This document shows positions 12,401 through 25,317 of a stretch of DNA of 64,000 nt, one piece after another (the stretch's first letter is position 1; each line of letters starts with the position of its first letter). This DNA is from Marasmius tenuissimus (lineage: Eukaryota > Basidiomycota > Agaricomycetes > Agaricales > Marasmiaceae). The stretch lies in assembly GCA_029532415.1 (NCBI GenBank), contig JAQOTA010000053.1:6138001-6202000 (forward strand). Direction: 5' to 3'. Under the pieces are notes generated by a model. The model was not told the DNA's origin. It saw nothing but the letters and a program-made list of their open reading frames with translations, and did no database searches. Both the position numbers and the translations under genes were made by a program.

Positions 12401-14951
12401 ATTTGTACTCTCCCCCTCCATCGGACATCCATTCCTTAATATCAACATTGAATTGTACCTTCACCATAGCAATAAAGTCACGGAGCATCTTGACAGAGTC
12501 AGATTTGCGTCACATGAGCATTGTCCAGCCATGTGAAGTACAGTCATCAACAAACGACATATACCATTTGTATTTGTGGTACAACTCAGTGGGGAATTGT
12601 TTGAGGTCGGAGTGGATTTTCTCGAAGGGTTTCGAGGCACGGGTAGTAGAGTCAGGGAACGATCTGGAGTGCATCTTTCCTTCTGCACATCCTCGGCATA
12701 ACCGGGTTTTCTTCGGTTTTCAGTCGAATTCCGGGAAGTTCTTAGTATGCTTCCGAGTTATACCCAGAGCCTTGTCTGAACAATGTCCGAAACGTCTGTG
12801 TAGAACCTTGTAGTCAACTTTATCCATCGTTGACTTGGCCATTAAGCTTTGAGCAGAGGCTTTCTGCGAGCTAACCCAATAAATGGTTTGACCAGGCATG
12901 AGCGGGTAAGATACCAATGACTGGCGTCGACCCTTTTGATAAAAAGCCAATTTGCTAGACGATCCGCGTACTTGCAGACCACCTTGCAAGAATTCTCCAA
13001 GCGAGAGAAGTCGAATTGACAAAAGCGGAACATAATAGACAGGATAGAGTCGCGTAATGTGTTCCTCCATACAACTGTCAGATCCTTCAACAGAATGAGA
13101 GATGAACACAGTCCCTTTTCCCTTAATTTGGATAGGGTTGTCCTTCTGTGCAGTGTTTAGCTGCAGTCCATTGTTCATGGGTTCGTACTCGGCAAAATCT
13201 TCAAGATCATAAGTAAAGTGCGATGAAGCACCTGAATCGACGATCCACTCTTGCGAGTTTCCAGTCGCCTTCTTTCCCTTACAATTAGCACATGTGGCAA
13301 AGTGATCACCAATATATTGCGCAAATTTCATACGGGACACGATATCTGAACTACTACATTTAGAAGCGGCTAATAAAGCGGCGCACTGTAGGTTCATATC
13401 AGTGTTAGAAGAAAGACTGAGATAAGGCACTTGCCTGTCATCATCAGATTCCTCAGATCCGATGGAGACTGAATCGTACTCAACATTGTCGGAAAAACCA
13501 GTGGCATCTGTGATCTCGCTGTCAACGTCCATGGCACTTCCACTCGCAATCTCTGTACACAAAGAATCGTTTACAGCGTTCAACGCGATACGATCCTCAC
13601 GCTCAGAGTCGGAGTCCTCATAGAAAGAATCATAGAGGTCGTAAACCTTCTCGACGCTCTTAGCACGCTTTGCAGGTGGAGCAGTAGAGAAGGGACCATC
13701 AATACGATGCTTGAGGGAGGAAGAGGAAGCAGCCGCATATCCCTGTTCCATAGGTTCAAGGATGTGGGCATACTTGGGAACACCAAAACGATCGGCAAGA
13801 CTGCAAGCAGCCTGAGCATTCTCAAAAACAGTACCACCAGAGGTAGCACCGGAGAAACGCTGCATGTGGAGTGGATCCCGGGATCGGTCCGCGGGATGTA
13901 CAACAGATGGAGTATCAGGAACAATGGGGGGTGAGGAGATGGACAAATGAGAAAGGGAAGCGATATGAGAATGACCCTTGTGAGAGGAGTCACCCTTGTT
14001 GTCCTGAGAATCACCCTTCTTCTTCCTGCCATGTCGGTTGTTCTTCTTCTTCTGGTCGTTGTCGTTCTTAGACTGGTTGTTTTTATTAGACGTCGACGAA
14101 GGAGGATTAGACTGCTGGTTAAACTTCGGGTCCTTGTCCTTCTTCTTGACAGAAGAAATGCGCGACGCGAGAGGAGCAGGTTTCCGGGATTCGTAGTGGT
14201 TAATGACGGCATCACAAGCCACTTCGAAAGTAAGTTCAGCTGGCGAGTTACCATTGGTAGCGAATTCACGAGCGTTGGCCCATGACTGTGGAATGATCGA
14301 GAGGAGGAGCATGGCTCTGACAAGGGTAGGAAGATCGATCTGAGCTTCAGTGAGCTGGCCGAATAGGAGTTCGAGTTTAGCAATTTCGGGAACGGGGTTA
14401 CCACCGGACAAACAAAACTCCATGACCGACTTGAAGTCAGCCCAGACAGACACAGAAGTCTGTTGACCATAACGAGCCTTGATCTTCTCCCAAGTGAGCC
14501 AAGCCGTATCATCATCCTCGATAATACTCTGCACGGCAATGGTGGTGGTGGCACGTAGTGCACCCATAGCTTTGAATTCATACTTCTTCCAACGTCGATT
14601 ATCCTTTTCATACCTGATAAGATCCTTCTCATACCTCTCCAAAGTGTTAGCATACTGCTCCAGGTCCTTGGCATACTGCTGCATCTGAGCATCAGTAGGA
14701 GAGACCGTCTCCGTACGTGTAGTCGCTTCAGTTGTAGTTGTAGCAGCAACAGTGACAGTGCGAGTAGTTGCTTTCGGTTCAGTCGGTTCGGTAGGTTTGT
14801 CGGGTTCATCAGGTTCAGGATTGTCGTTGGTGTAGTGGTCGTAGAACTCATTGATCATGGCATAGGTACCAAGACCCTTGGACCACTTGCGCCAGTTGAC
14901 ACCACTGAAGACCTCAACGGTGGGGATAAGGGTAGACATAACAGGAGCCAT
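9434..14951 (-). pseudogene. Gag-Pol polyprotein of copia element A, interrupted
   Basis: Reading starts at the ATG at 14951. Gag spans roughly 14951-13300 and is rich in Thr/Glu and Lys. The protease motif is WIVDSGASSHF near 13240. Integrase follows, with HRRFGH and CRGCAEGKM as the zinc-binding HHCC and a DDE core containing MSDGGGEYKSDAF. Reverse transcriptase has LIYVDDALF near 10700, and RNase H has DSDWAADPIKRRSITGYF and SSTEAEYMALS. Two in-frame TGA codons (12718-12720 and 12489-12491) break it. A solo LTR plus duplicated target (316 bp) interrupts the region between reverse transcriptase and RNase H; removing those 316 bp puts both halves back in one frame. Gag has only a CxxC remnant where a CCHC zinc knuckle is usual. 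The long Leu/Arg-rich open frame at 13580-14851 is a shadow of Gag. Confidence 0.9.
10245..10555 (-). repeat. Solo LTR of family B nested in element A
   Basis: 311-bp sequence starting TGATGAGCC and ending ATTCAACA, very similar to the 321-bp LTRs of element B (47773-48093 and 53784-54104). It is flanked by a perfect 5-bp duplication GAAGG (10240-10244 and 10556-10560). It has no internal region, so it is a solo LTR left by LTR-LTR recombination. Confidence 0.92.
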
Positions 14952-15266
14952 AGCGATCTGGAGTAATAAAACAACGATCAGCATATGTTCATCATCATAG
15001 GCAATGATAAAAGAAATCACTGCACAGTCAACAGCGATAGCCATCAATCGTTGTTGAGGACACAGTCCACCATCGTCAAACATCAATGAAGATGTCGACT
15101 TCACAGGTCCAGAACCGGTGTTAACGGTCTGCCCATCACAACAGCGATTAAGCAGTCACGATGGTTATCGAGTGCAACGACCACAATAGCGCATCATCAT
15201 AGGCAGCACACAGTAAAGGTGCACATCCTAGAGAGCTGCCATTGCAGGGCACATCGATAGGGCACC

Positions 15267-15279
15267 GGGGCCCATAACC
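15267..15279 (-). other. Primer-binding site of element A, half-tRNA type
   Basis: GGGGCCCATAACC directly abuts the 5' LTR. It has the sequence of the anticodon arm of initiator tRNA-Met (loop with CAT), so minus-strand priming probably uses a cleaved initiator tRNA, as in copia and Ty5. The same 13-mer is at 53771-53783 in element B. Confidence 0.75.
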
Positions 15280-15537
15280 TGTTGAGGCAGAGGTCCTGCC
15301 CACGCAGTGGCAGCATGGGACAGACTAGCTCACCTGGAGATAGGCTTAGAGGCAGCAACAAGAGTAGTAAAAGTACTGGTATTGCATGTAGATACAGAGC
15401 TACTTATATACTATACAGAGGTGGCTGTATCTTCTATAACAGGAGTGACTAGGAATAGCATAGATCATAGTGAAACGATTGAAGCATATATGCGGCCCAA
15501 TACAACGGTCCATATATCCGGTAGTCCGGGTTCAACA
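15280..15537 (-). repeat. LTR of element A (5' LTR)
   Basis: 258-bp partner of 9135-9392. It should hold the promoter for the Gag-Pol transcript, which is read on the minus strand. Confidence 0.92.
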
Positions 15538-15949
15538 CTCACGAGTAAGACTATGGGACGAGTGCAGAACTTTCTGATTCAATCCGTTTGTTTCTTGTAC
15601 TCACTGTGATTCTAGTAGAACCAGTTTGCACCATGCCCACTACTTACACGACCTGAACCTATATATTCCAATTAAGCATTCAATCCCAACAAGACCCCAA
15701 GAAATCTAAATCTCTCGTCGGTTCTGTTTCTTTTTCATCTCCTGAAAGACATTGATCTTTGGTTCTCTTGTAGGATGACAGAATCTTGAAACCTCCAGGA
15801 TCCCTCCTCGAAGCCCGATGTTGACAAGGAGCCTGTACGCCTTACTCGGACTAGTGTGTGATCAAATGTGCGGCTAACAGTGTCTTGCGGAGAACTTGAG
15901 TCTCAAAACCACCGTTGTATAGGAGGGAAAAGAATCAAACTTTCAGTGA
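15538..15949. other. Flank of element A, nothing recognised
   Basis: Unique-looking sequence between the right LTR of element A and repeat block X. No gene seen. Confidence 0.45.
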
Positions 15950-18900
15950 ACTTGATGGCTAGATGGCACCCTACCAGGGCAGGTGAGTACGCTCGCTACC
16001 CATAAGCTTGGTTCTCATCATCTTTTCCTCCTCGTTCAAAGATAATTTCCATGTACCGGAGGTCTTGGCCAAGAAGTGGAGGAGTCGAGAAAGCTAAGAA
16101 GAATGAATGTTGGGTCTCACTCGACCACCAACAGCTTGGTGAACTGCCCGCACATGGGGAAACATCTTCGGGACTTTGGATTGGCACATCACAATTTGAA
16201 ATCAATCAACAGCGCGTTATGCCCAAATAGTACTGAATGAAAGGACAATGAACAACGCTAACGACGCCAACTCAAAGGCACATACAACATCAAAAATGAC
16301 GGAAACTACCGCACGGGAAACCCAATATTTGACAAAATAAACCTGGCAAGCATTCCTTTCTCAAAGCTGCTCGGACGGCCTTGTATCCACTTGCCGGAGA
16401 TAAGGAACCTCTTTTCTGACCTCTAGGCGAAGTATTCCACAGTACGTCGTCGTATTTCTTTGAACGCCTCCCTCCTCTCCTCTTTCCGTTGGATTGTCGG
16501 CTCGTGCATAATTCCTTGGTAGGTTCATGCTATACAAATTCACCCGCAAAGCGGCGGGTAGAGCCTCCCCCTCTAGCGGCTCAAGTATCAGTGCAATCAG
16601 TGAGCACCGAAGAGAAAATGCTTACGGCTAAGTCTGACAGTTGATGGGGGTGGTAGAGGTTCGGGTCCAAAGGGATGATTTGGTTTATCGCCTGGACGTG
16701 CTTGCTACGCAAAGTTGACCTTGGATCTGGCGATTCTTTCGTCGCCCTTCACATCCAAATTCACAACAGCAGTAAACCATTTATCGGGAGTTGGATTCCG
16801 TACGCCTTTTGAAAACCCGGAGGTCACGGGTACCTCAGAACAACACGGCGAATACATTTATGGATACTAAGGCGAGGGCCTGATAGTAACGAGTCTGAGC
16901 TTGCATATTGTGTATTTAGAAAGGCAGTACTGCATGAGTGACTGGTACGCAGACTGGATGATCAATGAGCACCCGAGCTGAGGATGACTTTCCAGAGCTT
17001 GCACAGTAGCTCCGCTGAACAAAACTAATGAGGGACTTGTCGCCATCGTAAGGAAAGGTACGCCCTCTTGTATTATCGCCGCTGGTTTTCTTGGTTCGAG
17101 ACGTGTTACATCTTTAAACTAGGTTCGTCAGATTCGAGAAGATATAGAGGAAATGTCAATTGTTCACCAACATTCAGATGTGGCTATTTTGTTTCGATTC
17201 ATCAGGCTTCCCGTAGTCTCGCTCATACGCCGAACCTTCCACCCTGCAGCCTTCACCTTGGAGTCGAAACCCTAGCTGTTGCTAGCTTCAAGCTTGGCAG
17301 AGTTCACCCCACATAAGCTCTAGGATACACTAGATAACTGTCGTCCACGAGTTCTGAGAGGGTCTCAGAGATATATGACCTGCTAACGCGGACGTGGCAG
17401 CAATCAGAGGTGCGAGATTACAACTATCGAAAATACAACACGGACCTCATGTCATTCTTTCAGATAACAAGGTTGGATAGTCGCCAACTTCGTCCTAAGA
17501 ACCCTCAATTCATCTTCAAAAAGACTGAAAACACGCAGGTTTGAGGGTTTTGGCCCAGAACAACGAGTAGGGACCTAAAAGCTCACCTCGTCGTTCGACA
17601 ACCATTTTAATCCCTGTCGCCGGTCACTGTTTGTTCGGAGATTTTCTTCAACGTTGAGCTCGTCGTTGAGGATGATGAGGTGTGTCACAAATTTTGGCGG
17701 CGAATGAATAACATCCATGAACCGATGGTCCGCCAAACCACTCTCTTTGGTCTCTCCTTCACCACGACCACAAATCAACGTTCACTCATGTGTGTGTCTC
17801 TCCGAGTCCCTTACCACTTCTTCAGTCTAAACCTCCAAGGATCCAGACTCACTACCAGAACACGCCTCAGTTCTAGATGCACGTTATTAAGAGCCTTAGC
17901 CGCGGCCGTCATTGTCAACTCCGCCAGCCTCATGACCAAAGGCCGGCGCTTCGATGAGTCCACGAGCCTCGAATTTTTTGCTCTCAATCTTTCTTTTGGT
18001 CGTCCGTCAGCCGTTGATCCCATATCAGTCTACAAACAAGTTGGGGTTCAATCAAATAGATCATAGAAGGGCGATAACCTTGGATGTATCGTGCCTTCCT
18101 TCCTTGTCGCTTCACTTCTCGGTGAACCGAAGCTTTCTAAAACACATAGCGAGGTGTCAATGGGTCTTATACCCTTATACCAACGATTCTGGGCTCGGGT
18201 AGCGTCTAAAAGGTAACGTAGAGATGATACGGAAGTCCAATTCGGCACAGAAGCTTCGGAATACTCGAGAGGAGATGCGAGCTGGTCGATCTAGTCAATG
18301 AAAGCATCAGTCTTCCTAGTGAAATCCACACTATCGACAATCCAGCCTCTCAAACACTACGCGAACCCATCCAAATCGTTTGGCTTAGCGAGCCAAGTCT
18401 GATTATACGAGGGCAAACCACCTTTTGGGGCCTAAAGTCACGATACAGCATTAGATCGAGGCGCATATAAGCAAACGAGCAAAAGTACCTTTTCACATTC
18501 AAATCAAATTTCGTTATACGCCTGACGCCGTGAGTTCCTCCAGAACCCACCATCCATGCACCGGAACCCATCCTCTACTCTCATCAAACGCAATATCTTA
18601 GTCGCCTTGCACGGCGCAGCGAGCTGCGTGATCCTGTATCAAGAATACGGGATTGGGAACGGCTGCACGAACGAAGAACTCGACCAATCAGCCACGGACG
18701 AGCTGTCTCCTCACAAAGGCCGGCGAAGCTCACGTAGAGCTGAAGTTGAGAGGGCTGATTGTATAGCCGTGTTGTTCCCGTGCGGTGAGGTTGACCGAGA
18801 GGCGACGCAGATTCGTTGGATGGTCGATGATCATGAGTAATGCAGCGAGATGAAGGAGAGAAAGGCTGACGCGAGTGACGGAGAGGAAGTTACTGTCAAG

Positions 18901-21000
18901 GAGTCAGAGCGGTCGGCTCGTGTCATTGATCTTCCTGATTCGAGATTTAGCATCTGGCAATGAGATGTCGTGTCTGTAGACAAGATCTGACCGTCAGATT
19001 CGGGAAGAAATTGCAGAATGGCGTCGATGCTCACCAAGAATTCCACCGAACGGATCTGCTATCATCTTTGCTCTCAACGTACTCCACCATGCTCACTGAC
19101 AGCCGTATAAAAGGGCCTCGAAATCGGAGTTTTGGCCTTGATGGAAGCCTAGTTGCCGGTAAGAATGTCCATTGGGATTGTATGTGATCTTGTGAGTCGG
19201 TCATAAGCTCAACGTCGTCGTGTCGACGACCTCCTGGAGGGTCCCGAACAAGCTCGAACAAGACGGGCGGGGATGGTTTTATGAGTTCGCTGAAAAGAAA
19301 AACCGGTCAATGTCAGGGGCGGAAGGGTTTAGCAAGGCAAACGAGAGGCGTACTGCTATCTTTCCTGCAGGCACCAAGCCCAAGATGCCGCCAAAATCGA
19401 CCCAACGACATCTCAGTCTCAGCCCAAAAATCCTGAAAGCAGGAAGGCTGAGCGGATTGACTAACCCCGTTAGGATTTCTGCCATGTTGAATCTTGGCAT
19501 TGGTTTTGAACGTTGTCGCCGATCCCTGTTCATTTGGAGGTTTTCTTCAGAGTTGAGCTCGTCGTGGTTGACAATGACGAAACCTTTCACATTTGTCACA
19601 TCCAAAAGTGACGAGGGACGCGGCGTGATCGATTGATCCCGTTCTTCTGCTTTCACCACACTGGCCAGCCGAAGTGTCTTGCCCTTTGATTATATTTCCG
19701 ACTCCAGGCTTCCTCAGGCCTCAGAGCAACGGAGACAGGCTCTACTCACCCCAATCAAATGTCCGAAATTCGGTTGGAAGTTATCGACAACTTTCACAAC
19801 CACTCAACACCTCCAGGACGGCTACATCATCGCACGACGATTTGGCCCATAAGCCTGAATGTTCCAAATTTCTCTCTTGATCGCCGTCTAGTCGGGCCTA
19901 TCTGTCTCGACTCCAGGCTAGTCTTTGGCAAATTGATGTAGCGGGGCGAGGGGTATTAGTATATAGGAGGTGAGCCTTGCTCTTTCTCATTTGAACAGCG
20001 TACTGGCCGTCATTACGGCTCTTGTAGACTCAAAGCATCAAGGTTCGAAGGAACAATAGTAGGACGGAGAAGATAACCTCTAAGAGATCAGCAAAAGTGG
20101 TTCTTGTCGCTTCGACAACGTTGGTATTCTTGCATCCTCGAGCTGATGCACCTTTCAGATGTTCAAACACGAACGCTCTAGTGCTCTATAGATATAATCG
20201 CGGTATGGTTTCATCATACTGTAGGCATGCAGCTCAAGGCACGATGCCCGAATATTTATATGCTCTAGGTGATGACTATTGGACTCGAGATGGATGTAAG
20301 TAAGTTTCATACCTCTCTTGTACCCTATATCTACAGCAGAAATCGAATTGCTGGGAGCAACGAAAGAGCGCTCCAGGGGCTGGGATGGGCCTAGTTTGTT
20401 GTTCATCGCTCATCGGCGCTTGCATACCCGTCTGTGAGTCGTATCTTTTTCTGTCTCATCGATCGTTGTACTGACATCTCTGACAGAAACCGATGGCATA
20501 CAGGTGCCGGGTTTTCTCTGTTAACCATGCGTTGCCTCCTTTGGTGAATGGAAGACACGTTCAAGAAGATGGCACGCCGGATGAGCTTGGAGAACGGCAT
20601 AGGATGCACCCGTCTACTCGTACGTTCACGTACCGTTGAATACCCCAAAACTCATGACTAATCGGGCATGCAGTCTTCAAACAACAGGCTTCAGCCTGCC
20701 TGGTGGGTCGGTGGTAAGACGGTCAAGATGCAACTTTGGGGGACCGGAAGCAGAAAAAAACCGGGGTGATCTCAACGACGGAAATAGAAAAGTCAGCTGC
20801 GAGGGAGAGTGCAGTATGCTATTTTGGCCAAGGTCCTTGCATCCCCACGCCTTGGTACTTTGTTTGATCGAATCCGACAGAACCATCGTTCTTCGTGTCT
20901 TAAATTATCACAGTACATCAAACGTCTCCACCTTGCGGCTGACTAGGATTTCTAGACGCTCCGACCGCTGGTGGCTCGTCCGCCAAAGGCCAGCCTCGAA
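15950..21000. repeat. Degenerate repeat block X
   Basis: Non-coding today. It shares many short collinear stretches with blocks Y (26600-29100), Z (33000-36280) and W (41340-55612, split). Clear anchors are GGTTCATGCTATACAAAT at 16526 (also near 33329), CTACGCGAACCCATCCAAAT near 18357 (also near 34077 and 55113), and GAGCTCGTCGT near 17656 and 19556 (also near 27538 and 35228). The last anchor occurs twice within X, so X has an internal duplication. On the minus strand the anchor region encodes a conserved peptide of the type VNHDELNSEENL, suggesting the repeat derives from a protein-coding unit now full of stops. The family and its ends are not identified. Confidence 0.6.
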
Positions 21001-21768
21001 CGAGGGAACGACAAGACTAGACTCGACCTAGTATCCGTCACCCAGCAAGGATAGGCCTCTAACGGTGTCTATACGACACGAAGCAGCCGCATGTATGATT
21101 GGGCTTTGATAGACGCTTACCGGCCGAAGGCTGGCAGTCTTTTGCACGCTGACCTAGCGCCACCGGCGTCTGACCTAGACATGCTGGAGTCGCGATGGAA
21201 TTTTGTCATTTTCTACCTGTCCAACTCGCCCTCTCTTGTATCTACGTTGATCGTCAGATATATTATTGTTGAGCTATTCTCCGTCGGTGATCTATCCTCG
21301 GATTACAAAAGAGGTAGGTGTGTTAGCATGGATTCGGGACTCAACGGTGGCGACGGCTGCATCATCGATCTGGAAGTCCAGCCAGGGTCTTTGGCGTTAT
21401 TTCTGTCATTTGTTGATCGTTGCTCGATCGGTATTTGTGATAACGGGTTCATGTCTGATTTCGATGTGGAATTCTGTACGGAAATGTTCCTGGTCATGCT
21501 CCGTCTACGGGCGTCTCCTCCATACTGAGTAGAGCTAGAAAGAAGCATGGTGGAATCTGAGGTGCGGACTTGAGGAGAGAGCAGCTTCGGTGATGTTTCT
21601 GGGGGAGACGCGTGTTGGCCTCATGTCCATTCTGCACCCGTCTGAAGTACCAGTATGTGGAACCCATATTGCCTGCTGCAAACCATTCTTCCCTCCCCCA
21701 TCATCTCGCTAACCTACCCAGCACTCTTGAGAACAGTTTTCCCCCAATAGTTACTCTGAACTTGAGCT
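21001..21768. other. Upstream region of the second DUF6535 gene
   Basis: No gene recognised. It presumably holds the promoter of the gene starting at 21769. One open frame at 21091-21528 has no recognisable family and may be chance. Confidence 0.4.
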
Positions 21769-24700
21769 ATGTCTTCGAACAGTTCGCCTCTCCGGAAGAG
21801 GTCACGCAGCTCGAGGAAATCATTCTCGGTGCGCACTCAGGTGAGAATTAGATGTTTTCCGTGTCATTTCGACTCACTAACTCTATGTTCACTCTGTGTT
21901 TGTCTGTAGCCTTCGCCATCGCCATCGCCATCGCCATCGTCATCGCGACAGACATCGGACAATACTCAATTACCACCTGAAAGCTCTACGCTGGTACGGT
22001 TCTGAGCGCCGTCCCCCACCCGTTCTCACCACTAATAATACAACCATTTCTACGTTTAGTCGTCTCCCGCGCTGGCGGATAAGGTTAGCGACGCGTCGAA
22101 CGAGATGAGCAAGACATCCAATCCCGTCAAGCCGGTAAGCAATACAGGTGTCCGGTGTTGAATACTTTACCTGACATCGATCTAGGTCGGAACTGTTCAC
22201 TCTGGGATCAAGGACTTGGAAGAAGATATGCATGAAGCACCAGACCATGATTCGGGCCAAGTCAGTCGTTACATTTACTCTCATCAACTCATTTCGGTTC
22301 TCACCACATCATCTTTCAGGTGGCTGCGGGTACAGAGGATGAAAAGTCGGCGAGCGTCACGAGTGCTAACAGATATATGGACGCATTGGAAACGGTGAGG
22401 GCGTTAATTCGTTCTATTCTGCTGTCGACCACTTTCCTCATAAGCTGCTCAGGCCCCAGGAACACAGGAGGAGAACCCGCTGGACGAGACGAAGAAGACC
22501 GAGGCTCCCACCAAGGATGAAAAGACAGCCAAGGAGGAGGTACGTATTTCACATCTCGGCCACTTCAGATGCTGATCCGAGCCGCTGGATGGTAAGAAAC
22601 CTACACTCGAGAAATCGTGGGAAGTTATCATGGACAAGGTCGACTCTCTGGATGATGTGCTTGCAAAAGGTTACAAGGAGGATATTGATACAATTATTGT
22701 CTTTGTATGTGAATTTATTGGTCAACGATGTGACCATACTGACCTTCTAACACTCTAGGCCGGTCTTTTCTCTGCAGTCATCACTGGATTCACCATTGAG
22801 TCATACCAGTGGCTCAATGAACAACCAGAGGACATCACTGTTGCCTTGCTGAAACAACTCTCTTGGCAGCAGATCAATGGCACAAAAGCCCCTGATCCTG
22901 AACCATTCCAAGTCTCAACCTCAGTCATTTTCATCAATGTTGTGTGGTTCTTCAGCCTTATTGTTGCTCTTGTTGATGCCTTGTTTGCACTTCTATGTAA
23001 ACAGTGGCTCCGAGAGCACAGTCGCCCTACTTCCACCCACACCCCAGCTGAGGAGCTTGCACTTCACTGGTTCAAGATCCAGAGTCTTGAAAAGTGGCGT
23101 ATCCTACACATGCTTACTGCCCTTCCCAAGATGCTTGAACTTGCCCTCTTCCTCTTCCTTGCTGGCCTGTTAGAGTTGTTGCGAACTCGACATCCTGTTC
23201 CATTTGCAGTTGCCATGGTGATCACCGTAGTTGCAGCACTCTTCTATGTTGGCACCATAATTTTCCCTGGTCTTGATATCATTCGACAAGCCTTCCAGGT
23301 TACACCAAGTGTCAGACAAATGCACACTGGTATGGGGGCCAACCACCAACAGGTCAATTGCATTATGTCTTTGCCTCCACTGGAATACACATGTCCTCTC
23401 AAATCACCACATGCTTGGGCTGCCTTGCAATGTTTTGAGTTCATACTATCTCTCATTTCCAGTCCAGCTATCTGCATGTCAAAGTTCCTTTGGCAGAGGA
23501 AGTACATCTCCACAACTACCGATGACCACTTTCGTGGCCTACTGGAAACCACCCAAGAAGTCATAAGTGGTCTATCAAGGTGGTCATCTGTTGATCTTGA
23601 ACTTCTCCAACGTTCAAATGTCCCACTTGCTCCTCCTTTCTATGAGCTTAGTGCATTACGGTGGCTTGTTGCAGAGCTTCGGAACACCCCTACCATGATT
23701 CCCCACCTCCAGAATATTCTATCCACCATTCCCCTGAACCTTGTTATGCCTGGTATTCTTGACCAATGGTTCTTTCTCCCAAACAGGGAGTGGGCTCCTG
23801 ATGACATTGGGACAGCACTGAAACTTGGTTCTGATCCTTGTGGAATTGAAGAGCACATATCACTCACACAGCAGCAATGTCTTGACCATTTCAAGGCAAG
23901 AGACAAGTTCAACCAGCTTCTTCACTGGGTGCATGTCTCAATCAATGATGATAATGATGCATCCAATCACATCCACAATTTTCCCAGGCCACAGATCCTA
24001 CTTGCCCCATTCAGCAGTATTGATCACAACCTGGATGATCCACTACTTTCTTGCCTTTGGAAAATTCACAAGCAGATAGGGGAGGACCCAGCAGTTCAGC
24101 CTGCCTACTTGGCAGGGTTGATGGAGGATTTGGGACCATATATCATTGCTTGTTCTCCAGATTATGTCCCTGGGAAACCCACAGCAACAACTTCTCCTTT
24201 TGTGAAGTCAGATGCTGGTCATGAATTTCTCCACAAAATTCATGATAGCATACTCAGGACAAAGGCATTTGACAGAGCAAGCTCCCATGATGTTGTTGGC
24301 AACTGGATGCAGGCAATGGCTATTGTACAGTGTGTGCATAAGCTGCCTGAAGACCACTTCAAGCCTCTTCCTGGCTTTGTCCCACTCCAATTGTCAAAAC
24401 TTGAGGAGACTTTGAGCCACCAATCTCCTATCAACCCTGAAACTTATTTCCAATACCTAGACTCCTTCCACATAGATTGGGATAACGCTCATCGATCTCA
24501 AAGGGAAGAGCTTGTCAAAATTCTTTCAGAACATATCAACAACCCACAGTCCACTTTCAGCTCAAATACCTATTCTGACAACTCAAAGATTTCCCCACTT
24601 GTGTTGTCTCCAGAAGGACTGAAGCTGATTACCATGGTGAATAATCGGCTAGCAGAGGATCGGGCCATGTACAAGTGGCTTTCCCCACAGGACCGATTAG

Positions 24701-25317
24701 CATGGCACAATGCTGTCCAACAGATCAAAACAGCTCAGCCAGACTTACTTCCGGACGACTTTAAGGACATTTTCCATGAGGGACTCTCACCCATCATTGC
24801 TTACCCATTCTCTCTGTCGCTTTTACAGCTACAGAAGGTGTTATATCATCAGATTGTCTCAGCCACAAGCCCTGGCACCGACATGAGCTCCATCATATCT
24901 ATCTTCAAAGATCAGTGGGATAAAGCTCACATATGGGACCGAAGACGCCTCATAGAACTTCTATCGACACATATCATCCATCCCCCATTCAATTCCGAGT
25001 CACTCATTCATTCTGAAGACCCGCCATCCTCCGTATCTTTGCTATCCTCTCCAATGATGCTGGAGCTTGTGGCCTTTGTGAACGATAGGTTGGCTGAGGA
25101 GAGTCTGACCTGGGAGCGACTTTGGGAGAATAACCAGAGTGCATGGAGGGATGCCCTAGAGCACATCAGAAATGCTCATGGGCTCCCGATACACTACTTC
25201 AAGCCCATTGTCCATGTCACCAATTCACAGCCGTCGCCGAACGAAGCAGGGGGATCTACAAACCAGACACATAATACACCGAAAGGGAATCGTCGATACC
25301 GGTTGATCCAGTTTTAG
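21769..25317 (+). CDS. DUF6535-family multi-pass membrane protein, 8 exons
   Basis: Predicted 1049-aa protein of unknown function, paralogue of the gene at 2789-6214. Exons are 21769-21840, 21910-21993, 22060-22134, 22186-22260, 22320-22394, 22453-22539, 22582-22704 and 22759-25317. Every intron is GT-AG and phase 0, and the model closes in frame at the TAG at 25315-25317. Exons 1-6 (72, 84, 75, 75, 75 and 87 nt) encode a disordered, charged tail that includes a Pro-Ser repeat from a CCATCG microsatellite at 21910-21943. The DUF6535 core runs from about residue 165, with hydrophobic segments near 190-208, 253-277, 309-338 and 343-367 and the signature LVDALFALLCKQWLREHSR. The long soluble C-terminus carries two VND modules, near residues 771 and 917. 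Codon use is richer in A/T at third positions than in the minus-strand paralogue. The acceptor of exon 7 (CCGAG) is the weakest call. Confidence 0.82.

Larger units (their letters stand above)
9135..15537 (-). mobile_element. Ty1/copia LTR retrotransposon A
   Basis: Bounded by two 258-bp LTRs (9135-9392 and 15280-15537) that begin TGTTGA and end TCAACA and differ at only three positions, all A/G transitions. Coding order on the minus strand is Gag, protease, integrase, reverse transcriptase, RNase H, which defines the copia order. A primer-binding site lies next to the right LTR and a purine tract (complement of CTCCCCCTCGCT) next to the left LTR. The flanking five bases differ (GGTTC on the left, CTCAC on the right), so there is no target-site duplication. 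The coding region is interrupted by a solo LTR of family B at 10245-10555. Confidence 0.93.

Noticed and set aside
13580..14851. Long minus-strand open frame of about 420 codons, rich in Leu, Arg and Ser
   Set aside because: It overlaps Gag of element A in another frame and has the composition of an off-frame shadow; Gag-protease in the adjacent frame has real motifs.
22316..22552. Antisense and alternative-frame open stretches over the DUF6535 micro-exons
   Set aside because: The plus-strand micro-exon chain is in phase 0 throughout and leads into the long exon; the others are shadows.
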